Assembly: GCA_963813895.1 (NCBI GenBank)
Contig: CAWFAS010000003.1
Coordinates: forward strand, 620,001 to 684,000
From: DASZWJ01 sp963813895
GTDB lineage: Bacteria > Pseudomonadota > Gammaproteobacteria > JAURND01
Direction of reading: 5' to 3'
Length of the DNA stretch: 64,000 nucleotides
Both the position numbers and the translations under genes were made by a program. Below are positions 35,276-45,049 of the stretch, piece after piece. The first letter of the stretch is position 1; every line of letters begins with the position of its first letter. The notes under the pieces were generated by a model that was given only the letters and a program-made list of their open reading frames with translations, had not been told where the DNA came from and did not search any database.

Positions 35276-36073
35276 CTACTTTAGTTGTTTAATAGCTTCT
35301 CGTATTAGATCGTCGGGTAAATGGTTGAGACCTTTCTCAGCAGCCAGACTCATAGCGCCCACTATCACATGATGAGCCAGACGCGGTTTGCCTTGAGAAG
35401 CTACCCGCAATAATTCAATGCCTGATTCTGACAAAAGAGTGGCCTGGGAACCGGCTTCTTTAAAAGCGTGATGAATAAGTGCTGTAAACCGATCCTGCGC
35501 TAAAAGTGGTTCAAGTTGATAGCGTACCTGAATGCGACTGGCGAAAGCTGCGTGGTGGGCGCGATCGATTAGGGGATTTAAATTAGGATGCCCTAAAAAC
35601 CAAACCGTCATTATATCTCGGGAATCGAAGTCAAAATTTAAGAACGAGGGAAAGCTCACAAAAAAATCAGACGATAAATTTTGTGCTTCATCAATAATAA
35701 AAATAGGAAAACAGCGTTTATGTTCAACGCGTTCCCGTAAGTGGTTTTTAATATCACGCCATAATTGGGCATAGCGATAAGCAGGAACCAGTTGCAAGGC
35801 AAAAGCTACTTGACGATAGAAATCAAATGAACTGAAATGGGTTTCTGCCACATAAAACACATGATATTGGTGGGGATTGAGTTCCTGTGTCAAATGGCGC
35901 AGCGCCGATGTTTTACCCACCCCTGATTCGGCGGTTAATACACCGATTCCCGGTGTGTGCAATAATTGGTTAAAGTGCTGTTTGAGTTGGATGAAGGCTT
36001 GATCTTTCCAAAGAGAAGGACAATTTTTCGCGAGCGGTAAATGTTTTAAACCAAAGTGGTGTTGTATTGTCAT
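35276..36073 (-). CDS. ExeA/TniB-like AAA ATPase of a transposon
   Basis: 265 residues. Starts HHFGLKHLPLAKNCPSLW, the ExeA-type N-terminus. Walker A is TAESGVGKTSALR (about 43-55), Walker B PIFIIDEAQNLSSD (about 123-136), sensor region TVWFLGHPNL. Such ATPases partner DDE transposases in Mu/Tn7/Tn552-like elements, selecting targets. It overlaps the transposase gene by 4 bases (ATGA), so the two are coupled. It ends just before a good terminator. Confidence 0.85.
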   Translation of the reverse strand: MTIQHHFGLKHLPLAKNCPSLWKDQAFIQLKQHFNQLLHTPGIGVLTAESGVGKTSALRHLTQELNPHQYHVFYVAETHFSSFDFYRQVAFALQLVPAYRYAQLWRDIKNHLRERVEHKRCFPIFIIDEAQNLSSDFFVSFPSFLNFDFDSRDIMTVWFLGHPNLNPLIDRAHHAAFASRIQVRYQLEPLLAQDRFTALIHHAFKEAGSQATLLSESGIELLRVASQGKPRLAHHVIVGAMSLAAEKGLNHLPDDLIREAIKQLK

Positions 36074-37425
36074 GAGGCATGTTCCTTTTTTGAAATGGGA
36101 TTAATAATGAGTGGGTCATTGTGTTGCTGATAGGCCAGCTCCACCGCATTGAATGATCGTTTCGCCGGGGTGGTAGGGGCATAGGGAGTCGGACGTTGGC
36201 GGCGTCGGTGCGTATTGGCTACCGGATCCAACGGCGCCACCGGACCTAAGGATTCAAAATTTTTGGACTCGATACGCAGGGGCTGTTTGAGGTGTGGATC
36301 AAAAACCAGGTAGACGGTCTGTCCAGCATAATGATAGGGCACTTCAAACCGTTTGCCCTCCCAGGAAAGCGTGCCGTCTTTGCGTACAAAACGTTCTACC
36401 CGATGAAAAAATAATTCATCAAACTGGTTGGCTAATGGGCCTAAACCTCGGATATACCGAAGGTCTTGCCGCCAACGTGTCAGAGGGGTTTGTCCCTTGA
36501 TCCCTTCATGCGGTTGTTGATGATAGGCCTGCTCAATCCAGGCCCACAGGCGCGCATTGATGGGTGGAAGATCATTGAATTCATCGAGTTGAATTTCAGT
36601 TAAAAATCGGGCACGGAAGGTGCGATGGTAACGCTCGAGCTTACCTTTGGCTTGAGGTTCATAGGCAGGACAATAGACCAAACGAATTTCAAGGCGTGCG
36701 CAAATTTCCTGGAGTGATGCTGCGCGATAAGCCGCTCCATTATCCAGAATAATTTTTTTAGGAATGCCGCGTTTCAGAAGAGCCGATTTCAGCACGCCTT
36801 CGATATCTAAAGCGGTTTCACTCCAGCAAAAATCGGCATGGGCTATTAAACGGGATGCATCATCCAGCAAAGAAACCAAATAGAGCTTGCGCGGGCCTCG
36901 AAAACTGGAGATGACTGGGCCGTGCATGACATCGGCATGCCAAATATCGTTGGCGTGTTCTGCAACAAAGGCGCGACGCTCAATCGTATGGGATTCGGCC
37001 GGGGTGGATTTGGAGAGTTGATGCTGTTGCAAAAAACGATGCACGCTGGCACGGGCTAATTGGCCTTTAGCGGCAATCCCATGGTCTTCCAGTAACCGGA
37101 TCAGGGTATTCAAGGAACGATTTGGGTTTTCCCGTTTGGCGTTGAGCAAGGCATTTTGTACTGCTTTGCTTAAATGGCTACGTTGTTTATCGCAACGCAC
37201 TTTGGGCTCCAGCGCTTCAATTCCTCCTGCCCGCCAAGCATAGTACCACCGCTCAATCGATTGAGGGCTGAGATGGGTTCGTTTGCTTCCTGGAATTTGA
37301 TAGCTGTGATGGGCCAACTCAGCCAATAATTTTTTTAATTCGCCGCGGTTAAATCGGTCTCGGCTGGCCAGCGGGCCTAAAACCGATAGTCGAAACAGCG
37401 CGACGGGATGTAAGGGTTTTTTCAT
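36070..37425 (-). CDS. DDE transposase of a Mu/TniA-like two-gene transposon
   Basis: 451 residues. N-terminal HTH region (LSPQSIERWYYAWRAGG, about 50-66), rve catalytic domain with Asp in NDIWHADVMHG (about 165), Asp in KKIILDNGAAYR (about 230) and Glu in YEPQAKGKLERYHRTFR (about 265), then a beta-barrel C-terminus (FEVPYHYAGQTVYLVFDP). With the ExeA-like ATPase and a DUF6431-type gene it forms a known three-gene transposon layout. Intact. Confidence 0.88.
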   Translation of the reverse strand: MKKPLHPVALFRLSVLGPLASRDRFNRGELKKLLAELAHHSYQIPGSKRTHLSPQSIERWYYAWRAGGIEALEPKVRCDKQRSHLSKAVQNALLNAKRENPNRSLNTLIRLLEDHGIAAKGQLARASVHRFLQQHQLSKSTPAESHTIERRAFVAEHANDIWHADVMHGPVISSFRGPRKLYLVSLLDDASRLIAHADFCWSETALDIEGVLKSALLKRGIPKKIILDNGAAYRAASLQEICARLEIRLVYCPAYEPQAKGKLERYHRTFRARFLTEIQLDEFNDLPPINARLWAWIEQAYHQQPHEGIKGQTPLTRWRQDLRYIRGLGPLANQFDELFFHRVERFVRKDGTLSWEGKRFEVPYHYAGQTVYLVFDPHLKQPLRIESKNFESLGPVAPLDPVANTHRRRQRPTPYAPTTPAKRSFNAVELAYQQHNDPLIINPISKKEHAS

Positions 37426-37564
37426 CCGTTTCCTCCTGATATCAATGTAATTTAAGGAAACTCAGTACAGCATAATCAGCGACTCCTTGAGGATGGCGAA
37501 ATTGTGTGGGGTCTCCTGAAACCAACATTTGGTCGGTGTCTCAGGATGATTAAAACGGTAGAAA

Positions 37565-38012
37565 TCATGGGATAGAAAGCCCCGCCTGGTGACAGAGAAG
37601 CATGGCGCGATCGAAAGACATGTTTTTGAAAACTGCTGGCCAAAAAGTGTCCCAGGTGTTAGCGCAGAGTCCCAGTTTGGGAAAACGGGCGGTGAGTGTG
37701 CGGCTCTGCAACAGAAACTGATTTTGCAAGCACTCTTTCCAGCGGCGACAGGTCGACCGGCAGGGAGAAAGGTGCTGACTGATGGCGTTTAAACTCTCTC
37801 CCAATAGCAGCTTAACCAGAACAGCTTGTTGAACCGCCCAAAGATACCAGCGTCGCACAGGGATGCATTCGGGTAATACAGAGAAAGTTCGATGACAATC
37901 ACGGCAATAAAATCGAGGGATCCAAACAGGATTCCTCTCCCCTGACTGACGATCGGGTTTACGCGAATAGCCTCCATGAAACCAAGGATTGGCTTTGCCG
38001 CAGCAAGCACAT
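37565..38012 (-). pseudogene. DUF6431-type transposon protein, 5' truncated
   Basis: The minus frame is open from about 38012: CCGKANPWFHGGYSRKPDRQ, then FYCRDCHRTFSVLPECIP and RRWYLWAVQQAVLVKLLLGE. Cys pairs (CACCGK and CRDC) look like a zinc ribbon, followed by the DUF6431 helical part. Proteins of this type sit upstream of transposase/ExeA pairs. Its first codons are cut off exactly where the duplicated MFS sequence begins, so the start is lost. Confidence 0.7.
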
Positions 38013-38015
38013 CAC

Positions 38016-38211
38016 GGCCGTGCGTAACTCAGGCACGGCCTTAGGATACAATCTGGCAATTACCCTCTTTGGGGGGACCACGCCGTTAATTGCCTTGTAT
38101 TTAGTGAAATTAACTCACTCCGATTTTGCTCCAGCCTGGTTTTTGAAAGCAGGATTGGTGGTGACGTTTTTAACGGCGGCATTCCATAAACAGACAAAAA
38201 AGAATTTTTAA
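38016..38211 (+). pseudogene. Exact copy of the MFS transporter 3' end
   Basis: Begins GGCCGTGCGTAACTCAGG and is identical to 34037-34232 at the bases I compared. It encodes only the last two helices (RNSGTALGYNLAITLFGG to KQTKKNF). It belongs to the duplicated block that continues into the long Sel1 gene. Confidence 0.92.
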
Positions 38212-38239
38212 TGACCTATTCTGAGGATGCTAGAGTTTT

Positions 38240-40015
38240 TTAAAAACTAAGTTTCCTTCGCTCCTCCCGCTCGTTCCGCTCCTGCCAATCTTCAGCTTCT
38301 GGGATAGCTTCAAACTCATCCTTTGTGGCGAAGTCGAAGTTTGGATAAACCGAACGTACAATACTCTTTCCTTTATCGAGATCTTTCGTTATACCTTCCT
38401 TCTCGTCCCCATTCTCATAACACCGGGCCAAATTAAGTTGGTCCTCCCTATGTTTTTGAGCCGCAGCTAAACGATTATAACGCGCTTGCTGCTTCTTCTC
38501 CCTTTCAGCTTCTGGGATAGCTGCCAACGCATCAGGCTTTGGTGAGAAGTCGTGGTTTGGATAAGCCGAATGTACAAGACGCTCTTCTTCATTGGGATCT
38601 CGCGTTACACCTTCCTCGCTCCGATAACACCGGGCCAAATTAAGTTTGGCGTGCCCAGAACCTTGATCCACAGCCAAACGAAAAAGACGTATTGCCTCTT
38701 TGACATCTTTATTTATGCCTTGCCCATGAAAATAACAATAACCCAAACTATTTTGGCCAGGCGCAAAGCCCTGATCTGCCGCTAAACGAAAAAGACCCAC
38801 CGCCTTTTTGACATCTCTTTCTATGCTGTGCCCATTAATATATAAGAAACCCAAATTATTTTGAGCTTGGGCATGACCTTGATTTGCTGCCAAATCATAA
38901 AGACGCGCCGCTTCTTTGAAATCTTGTTCTACGCCTTCTCCACGCTCATACAAAGCAGCCAAGCTACATTGGCCTTCCGCATTGCCTTGATCTGCTGCCA
39001 AACGAAAAAGACGCGCCGCCTCTTTGAAATCTTGTTCTACGCCTTTTCCAGACCAGTAACAACGACCCAAATCACATTGAGCCTCTGCATCGCCTAGCTC
39101 TATTGGTCCCGAGGTTTTCCGTCTTTGTTGGATTGCTTTGATTTCTCGCAGGCGTTTCTCGTCCATCTGTCTAACTTTTTCGGTAGCTGTCAACTTATTT
39201 TCGTTATCTTCAAACTCATTAGACTCTTCTGAGAAGTCGTGGTCTGGAAAGAGCAAACGTAAAAGAAGCCTTCCTTCATTGGGATCTTTCTTTATACCTA
39301 GTCCTTCCAGATAATAATGGGCCAATTTAAATTGGGCTTGCGTATGACCTTGATCCGCAGCTAGACGAAAAAGACGCGCTGCCTCTTTGTAATCTTGCTC
39401 TACACCTTCTCCTCTAGCAAAACACACACCCAAATTAAACTGGGCTACATTAGAGCCTTGTTTTGCCGCTAAACGAAAAAAATACACTGCCTCTTTGAAA
39501 TCTTTTTCTACGCCATTCCCATGGTAATAACAATGACCCAAAAAACATGGAATCTCTGCCTTGTTTAACTCTATTGGTCCCGAGGAAGGATTATTTTTCC
39601 TTATTTGTTGGATTGCTGTGATTTCCCGCGCTCGCTGCTTCTCCATTTCTTCAGCTTCTCCAATAGCTGCAAACTCATCAGACGTTTTTGAGAAGTCGAA
39701 GTCTGGATAAGCCGAACATAAAAGACGCTTTCCTTCATCGGGATCTCGCGTTACACCTAGCCCTTCCTTATAACAAAAGGCCAACCTAAGTTTGGCTTGC
39801 TTAAGACCTAGATCCGCAGCTAAACGAAAAAGACGCGCCGCTTCTTTGAAATCTTTTTCTACGCCCTTCCCAGACCAATAACGATCACCCAAATCACATT
39901 GAGCTTGAGCCTCTGCGTTGTTTGAGTCTATTGGCCCCGAAGAAGGTTTATTGTTCCGTCTTTGTTGGATTGCTTTGATTTCCTTGGATGTAAAGTTCTC
40001 TTGCTGTTCGTTCAT
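38240..40015 (-). CDS. Sel1-repeat protein (long duplicate)
   Basis: About 591 residues from ATG 40015; 11 more codons upstream are open. It contains about ten Sel1-like repeats in three clusters (for example AQCDLGDRYWSGKGVEKDFK, AQFNLGVCFARGEGVEQDYK, AQNNLGFLYINGHSIERDVK), separated by repeated linkers with EFAAI and REITAIQQ-like text. Both ends match the 34261 gene closely. The arrangement implies internal gain or loss of repeat blocks by recombination. No signal sequence. Candidate effector or signalling scaffold. Confidence 0.87.
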   Translation of the reverse strand: MNEQQENFTSKEIKAIQQRRNNKPSSGPIDSNNAEAQAQCDLGDRYWSGKGVEKDFKEAARLFRLAADLGLKQAKLRLAFCYKEGLGVTRDPDEGKRLLCSAYPDFDFSKTSDEFAAIGEAEEMEKQRAREITAIQQIRKNNPSSGPIELNKAEIPCFLGHCYYHGNGVEKDFKEAVYFFRLAAKQGSNVAQFNLGVCFARGEGVEQDYKEAARLFRLAADQGHTQAQFKLAHYYLEGLGIKKDPNEGRLLLRLLFPDHDFSEESNEFEDNENKLTATEKVRQMDEKRLREIKAIQQRRKTSGPIELGDAEAQCDLGRCYWSGKGVEQDFKEAARLFRLAADQGNAEGQCSLAALYERGEGVEQDFKEAARLYDLAANQGHAQAQNNLGFLYINGHSIERDVKKAVGLFRLAADQGFAPGQNSLGYCYFHGQGINKDVKEAIRLFRLAVDQGSGHAKLNLARCYRSEEGVTRDPNEEERLVHSAYPNHDFSPKPDALAAIPEAEREKKQQARYNRLAAAQKHREDQLNLARCYENGDEKEGITKDLDKGKSIVRSVYPNFDFATKDEFEAIPEAEDWQERNEREERRKLSF

Positions 40016-40134
40016 TACAATTCTCACTAGGTATTTGATTTTTACCATTATAGTGATGAATTATTAAAAAAATATTAATTGTATTAGCTGCCGAACAAGG
40101 AGATTTAGACGCACGTCTTAAACTAAAAAACTCT

Positions 40135-40520
40135 AAATTTGCTCCTTCCAAATTGCGGCGGGTTTCACTTTGTTTGCGGCGTTGTTTTTCCTGTTCACTG
40201 GCCAACAGGCGCGCACTTAATAAGCTCATGGCACGGGCACGATTTTTATGTTGGGAGCGTTCATCCTGACATTCGACGACTGTCCCGGTGGGTTAATGGG
40301 TGATGCGGATGGCTGATTCAGTCCAGTTGGCATGCTGGCCGCTCGAATTTCTAAAAACACATTGCGCTTATCATTGGGGTCTTGTGGTAAGAGAAGAATT
40401 TTCAATTGCTGTTCCAAGTCTTCCAAGCGTTGTGCTTGTGCTGCAATCTCTTCTTCAGCCAATTGTTTTAATTCCGGATCGGTTTCAGTCAACAGATTTT
40501 TTGCACTGGCGTATTAAGTT
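40135..40520 (-). pseudogene. prfA: prfA (release factor 1) remnant
   Basis: Minus-strand text DPELKQLAEEEIAAQAQRLE, then LKILLLPQDPNDKRNVFLEIRA, is the N-terminal core of release factor 1. The frame then jumps (large internal deletion removing the GGQ region) to SAIRITH, a stop (TAA), PTGTVVECQDERSQHKNRAR and AMSLLSARLLASEQEKQRRK, which is the RF1 region after the GGQ loop. Homology ends near 40135. An essential gene must have another copy elsewhere; this one is dead. Confidence 0.8.
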
Positions 40521-40643
40521 GGATTATGCCAAGGTTGAATAATTAAACAATGATGGGGTTGATGGATCGCTTACGAACTAACCCCCTGTAAAGGACAAAA
40601 ATTTTTACACTTTACGTCATCCCGTGGATTGGCTGGAGAAGTA

Positions 40644-43322
40644 TCAATTCGGGGGCTTGGGTGTAATTGAAACAGTTTTAGTTTGCTGGTACTCCTTTGG
40701 GTCTAAAGATTTTCTTCTATCCTTATTAGGAGGCGTAGATTTTCTCCAAAGGTTAGGCAGACTCCATTGTCTTGGTTTCGAATTGCTAAAAGCGCCAGGC
40801 GTAAGGATTTTATTAATTTTTGCAGTTAAATTTCCCGCGATAAGTATCGGTAATTCTTTTGCCTGACTAATCTCATGTTGTAATTTTAAAAGTTCCTTTG
40901 GTTTTTGAAAATCATTTTCCGCCTTATTGCTCAAATGATCTATGCTAGCCTCTAATTCGATTACTTTATCTATTTGATCAAGCGTACTAGCACTCAGGTT
41001 ATCTAAATCAAATTTTTTCTTAGGTTTTATTTCTTTAATCTTAAGTTTATTGAGGACAGATTCATTACCGGAGGGATCACCTATCCTTATTTGTTGTGCT
41101 ATTTCCTTGTTGCAAGGGACACCTAACCCATGATCCAAACAATAGGCTAATAGTGTTATAGCAGAGGCATGGCCTTGAATAGCTGCCTGTTTAAAATGAG
41201 GTATCGCTTCTTCAAATTTTGGTTCTGGGCCACTGACATATAATATACCTAAGAAGTAGTGGCCTTCGGCGCTATTTAGATCAGCCGCTGCTTGATAAAG
41301 CTTCTTCGCCTCTTTTTGGTAATTTGGGGATGAAGCATTCGCCAATAAGGTAAGGTGAGCCTGATAAATGAGTGCTTCGCTGGGAAATTTATGCTGAGTT
41401 AACTGCAGCAACAAAAAACTGGCAGTACTATCCCACGTCTCGTCCCACATCCTGGCAAGCGCTTCCAATTTTTCCACGATAATAGAATTCTTTTGATTTT
41501 TTTCTTTTTTTTCTTTGTTTTTTACTCTTTCTTCTGTAATTAACAGGAGTAATGCTGGTCTGCAGCCTTGCACTGCAGCTCGAAAAAAACATTGTTCCGC
41601 TTTAGTATCTCCGCATTTAAGGTAACTATTGCCCAATAACAAAAGCGCCTCACTATCCCCTTCCTTAATTTTTTCAAACACTTGATCAAATATTCTGTTT
41701 GCTTTACCCTTGTCTCTCGTTACGCCTTCACCGTTAGCGTAACAACTACCTCGTCGAATTTTAGCTTTTAAGCTCCCTTCATTTGTGGCATCTTGATAAC
41801 ACATAAAAGCCTCCTTGCCATTTTTCTCTAATTTATAACGCTCTCCTTCCTGAAATATAGATTCGGCTATTGCCTCTTTCTCACTGTGGTGTGTATAAGC
41901 CAATAAGTCTTGGTCTAAAAGTCTTAGAACTGAATTAACTTTTTTTGAACCTCCTTGCACTATCTTAGATTGAATAGACAGGTGTAATTCTCCTACTACT
42001 CTTTCCGCTAAGCTTTTGCTGAAAAGCTTAGTATTTGAGCTTTTCATTTCAATATCCAGAGGATTGATTTTTAATGAGGCATTTAAAGAAGAGTAAGAAC
42101 TGGCGGTTGTGGAACAACCAGGGTTATTCTGACTGCTCGATATTGAAGCGGGCGAACTGGAAGGGGTCGGGAAGGGAGCAACGGTATAATTTTTTTCGCT
42201 AAATTTGCTATCATTCTCCTCTTGAGAAAGAGGCTTGCTATCTTGCAATAAATCAAGATTGAATTTGCCTAATTCTGTCTCTCTAATAGATTGCGCTAAC
42301 TTTGCATTTTCTTCTACCCCGATACCCAATTGGCAACACCAGGCCAATACGTATTGTGCTGCTTTAAACTTGCCTGCCATTGCCTCCTTAAGGAAAGATA
42401 TAGCCCTTGCAGCATCCGGTTTTACGCCTATTCCGTGTAAATAACAAAGACCAAGAAAAAAAAATGCTTCATTAGCTTCCCTCGTTTTTGCAGCCAATTC
42501 GTAATATTTTACGGCTTTCTCTTGATGACTAACTTCTCCTTGAATGTAATAATGCCCTTGCTCTATTGGCTTTAGCCCTAGGCAGCCATAACGCTCTTCA
42601 ATGTCTGCCGTTAGTTCCAATATTCTAGCCTCTCTACAGAAAACTTGATCAATTGGATTGATGTTTTGTAATTTTTCTGCCGTAGCTACATTTTGTTCAA
42701 GACCTTTTTTTCCGTTCTTATAACAATTAATTAAATCATTAAGGGCAGCAGCCGCCTCTTCACTTGCGCCCCCCTTTACCGCTATGACGCGATAGCAAGG
42801 CAAAGCAATGTTAAATCGTGACTCTATTTCGAGGTCAGATGCCCACGAATGGAGTTTCTTTAAAGGGGGATTACTCATTGCGGCAATAGGGTGCAAAAAA
42901 AACAAAACATCTGCAAACTGATATTGTTTCAAATGATGAGATACTTTTGAGGAAAAAAATTCCTCTAACGCCGGAGCATCTATCGATGCAGATGAATCGA
43001 CGCAATCAAGCATGTTTTTCGAGGGGGCAGTGCTTAAAATTTCTCGCCCCTTTTTATTAGATTGTTCTACGCCAAGACCTCGCTTATAACAGGTAGCTAA
43101 ACCATGATAAGCAAGAGCCCACCCGTATATAACACCCATTTTAAAGACAGAGGGAGTTCCTGTGTCACCTTGATATTTTGCTAACCTTTCATATTCCTCT
43201 TTAATTCGTGTTTCTATTGGGCGTTGAAATACTTGTTGGAATATCGCAGATCCTAGCTCGCTTAGATATACGATCTGATTCTCACCAGTTTTTTCTTTTA
43301 ACTCCGTTTTTTTTGATTCCAT
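40644..43322 (-). CDS. Large Sel1-repeat protein (892 aa, candidate effector)
   Basis: ATG 43322. Sel1-like repeats occur in two blocks (about 60-330 and 480-770), e.g. YYELAAKTREANEAFFFLGL then YLHGIGVKPDAAR, and AEGHYFLGILYVSGPEPKFE. Between them (about 385-450) lies a Ser/Pro/Thr-rich linker (PFPTPSSSPASISSSQNNPG). The C-terminus is basic and Pro-rich. No signal peptide or membrane helix. The low-complexity linker and C-terminal polar tail are typical of secreted substrates of Dot/Icm-like systems, but that is inference. It is a single gene with the prfA relic downstream. Confidence 0.85.
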   Translation of the reverse strand: MESKKTELKEKTGENQIVYLSELGSAIFQQVFQRPIETRIKEEYERLAKYQGDTGTPSVFKMGVIYGWALAYHGLATCYKRGLGVEQSNKKGREILSTAPSKNMLDCVDSSASIDAPALEEFFSSKVSHHLKQYQFADVLFFLHPIAAMSNPPLKKLHSWASDLEIESRFNIALPCYRVIAVKGGASEEAAAALNDLINCYKNGKKGLEQNVATAEKLQNINPIDQVFCREARILELTADIEERYGCLGLKPIEQGHYYIQGEVSHQEKAVKYYELAAKTREANEAFFFLGLCYLHGIGVKPDAARAISFLKEAMAGKFKAAQYVLAWCCQLGIGVEENAKLAQSIRETELGKFNLDLLQDSKPLSQEENDSKFSEKNYTVAPFPTPSSSPASISSSQNNPGCSTTASSYSSLNASLKINPLDIEMKSSNTKLFSKSLAERVVGELHLSIQSKIVQGGSKKVNSVLRLLDQDLLAYTHHSEKEAIAESIFQEGERYKLEKNGKEAFMCYQDATNEGSLKAKIRRGSCYANGEGVTRDKGKANRIFDQVFEKIKEGDSEALLLLGNSYLKCGDTKAEQCFFRAAVQGCRPALLLLITEERVKNKEKKEKNQKNSIIVEKLEALARMWDETWDSTASFLLLQLTQHKFPSEALIYQAHLTLLANASSPNYQKEAKKLYQAAADLNSAEGHYFLGILYVSGPEPKFEEAIPHFKQAAIQGHASAITLLAYCLDHGLGVPCNKEIAQQIRIGDPSGNESVLNKLKIKEIKPKKKFDLDNLSASTLDQIDKVIELEASIDHLSNKAENDFQKPKELLKLQHEISQAKELPILIAGNLTAKINKILTPGAFSNSKPRQWSLPNLWRKSTPPNKDRRKSLDPKEYQQTKTVSITPKPPN

Positions 43323-43542
43323 AACTCATAACCTCAATAGTTAGCTATTTTCGCAATGATCTTTTGCTTATCAAGTTCATGGCAGTGTTATTAAGACTAT
43401 TCAAATCCGTCAAGTTGTATCCATTTTGACCAGCCTGGGGATGGCGTTAAGGAATAGACCCTATATTAGAATTTATTCTCGCAAACCACTAGTCTGAGAT
43501 CGATGTAGTTGTATGAAAAATTTGGATAGGACGGATTAATTG

Positions 43543-43806
43543 CTAAGCTTTGACCCCCTGCTCACAAAACTTCTCATTTAGATCTACACCCATAATAGTA
43601 GCTTCAATAGGTAAATACAAAAGGGCTAACCTAGCACAATCTATTCTATAATTATCGCTATAGCGATAGCCCGAACCTTGGCTCGCTTTCGTAAAACATC
43701 TATCATACAATATTGCAGGAATACAGTTTGGATATTCTATTAACACCTTCTGTAGTTCTTTAAGCGTGCCAGGGGCTTTTTTTTCTTTCAATTCAAAAAA
43801 CGACAT
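43543..43806 (-). CDS. Small hypothetical protein (87 aa)
   Basis: ATG 43806 has AGAGG seven bases upstream, a convincing start. The protein (MSFFELKEKKAPGTLKELQK to NEKFCEQGVKA) has three Cys and a mixed helical composition. No family recognised. It lies alone between a long Sel1 gene and a decayed stretch, so it could also be the surviving 5' part of a longer gene. Confidence 0.5.
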   Translation of the reverse strand: MSFFELKEKKAPGTLKELQKVLIEYPNCIPAILYDRCFTKASQGSGYRYSDNYRIDCARLALLYLPIEATIMGVDLNEKFCEQGVKA

Positions 43807-43812
43807 AAACAC

Positions 43813-44161
43813 ACCTCTTTATCTTAAGAATAAATAAATACCTTTTTTTTTGCCGCAAAATACCATAATGATTGTGCATTGACAAACTCCGATGGCCAGG
43901 AATAATTTAGTAAATGATGGGGCGCAATAGTTTAGGATGTCACAATCAAGGTTCATGAAGGCAGTATTTCGAATAATCCTGTGCTTCTATGGGTGAGACA
44001 TACAAGCGGCCGGTATTCAACTCCACAATGGCCAATACGCCGCATTGGTATTGCCGGCGCAATAATAAAACGTTCCGCGCTGGCCACTGCTGGGTGATGA
44101 GCGCATTTTTGGCGCTGTCGAGAAAGAGACTAATAAGGCGTTGGCGTTAATCGAGGGCGAT
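43813..44161. other. Decayed stretch with a broken minus-strand frame
   Basis: About 43960-44110 on the minus strand reads TQQWPARNVLLLRRQYQCGV then ELNTGRLYVSPIEAQDY without a start. The codon pattern looks real, but the gene is not recognised and is truncated on both sides. Nothing else is seen here. Confidence 0.35.
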
Positions 44162-44485
44162 TTAGCCAAAGCGGCGCAGTATAATGCTACGCAAAGCACC
44201 AGGTTGCAATGGGCTAGAATCAATTGAGTAATCATTCATCGCACAGCTTCCGCTAAGTTCATTTTCTTTCTTATAATTCGAACTTGAACAAATCGCACTG
44301 CTAATCTGATTTAACGAGCCATCTGGGTTAACTAGAACCATAAAATTAGAATTAGGGCCACAAGTCCAGTTGTACTGCTTTAATTGTTCACCTTCTAGTT
44401 GCATAAATTCTGACGCTAATACGAGAATTACGCTTGTTTTTCTGACATAAAAACTATTTTTATCCTTAAAACAAAAACTCACCAT
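44162..44485 (-). CDS. Hypothetical protein or fragment (107 aa)
   Basis: Open frame containing FMQLEGEQLKQYNWTCGPNS then FMVLVNPDGSLNQISSAICS, with paired Cys suggesting an exported domain, but the N-terminus has no clean signal peptide and the C-terminal 15 residues run into the decayed sequence. It lies 87 bases from an inverted-repeat element. Probably a remnant of a secreted protein gene. Confidence 0.4.
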   Translation of the reverse strand: MVSFCFKDKNSFYVRKTSVILVLASEFMQLEGEQLKQYNWTCGPNSNFMVLVNPDGSLNQISSAICSSSNYKKENELSGSCAMNDYSIDSSPLQPGALRSIILRRFG

Positions 44486-44572
44486 TGGTGAGTTCTAAAA
44501 AATTTTATTTTTTCAATAAATTTATAAACAAGATGAAGGAATTTATATATTTGATATTTTTAATTTAACTTA

Positions 44573-44861
44573 GGCTCTGTAAAACAATAACCTATCTTTT
44601 TAGCGCCCAGATGAGACTCAGATTTGCAGACGGGAGGGGGTAGAAAAATGCGCGCATAGTCGACGGAACGTCGTCCCGGCAGGAAGCCGGGATCCAGGGC
44701 GCAGGAAAGCGAAACTTTCACATCCTGTGATCTGGATCCCGGCTTCCATGCCGGGACGACTACGTCGGTTGTTCTATGTAAGTGTTTTTCTATCCCCTCC
44801 CGCCTGCGAAGATGGGTCTTAGATGGGATGTTAAAAAGATAGGTTATTGTTTTACAGAGCC
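44573..44861. mobile_element. Inverted-repeat element copy 3, long nested form
   Basis: 289 bp, near-identical to copy 2, with the 109-bp insert at 44660-44768. Flanks are TTA and TAA, so the target triplet no longer matches exactly. Confidence 0.9.
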
Positions 44862-45049
44862 TAAACTTGAATTCATTACGAACCCCACGAAAATACAATT
44901 GCTGCGTTATAATAGTTTCTTCAAAAAATAACAAATTGACCCTTTGACATTAACAACACTCTACTTTCAAAGCACAGTCTTGATTCCAAATGCTTCATCC
45001 AGATCAGAAAAATCTGCTTTTTGTAACGGTCGTAATCGACAATGGAAAC

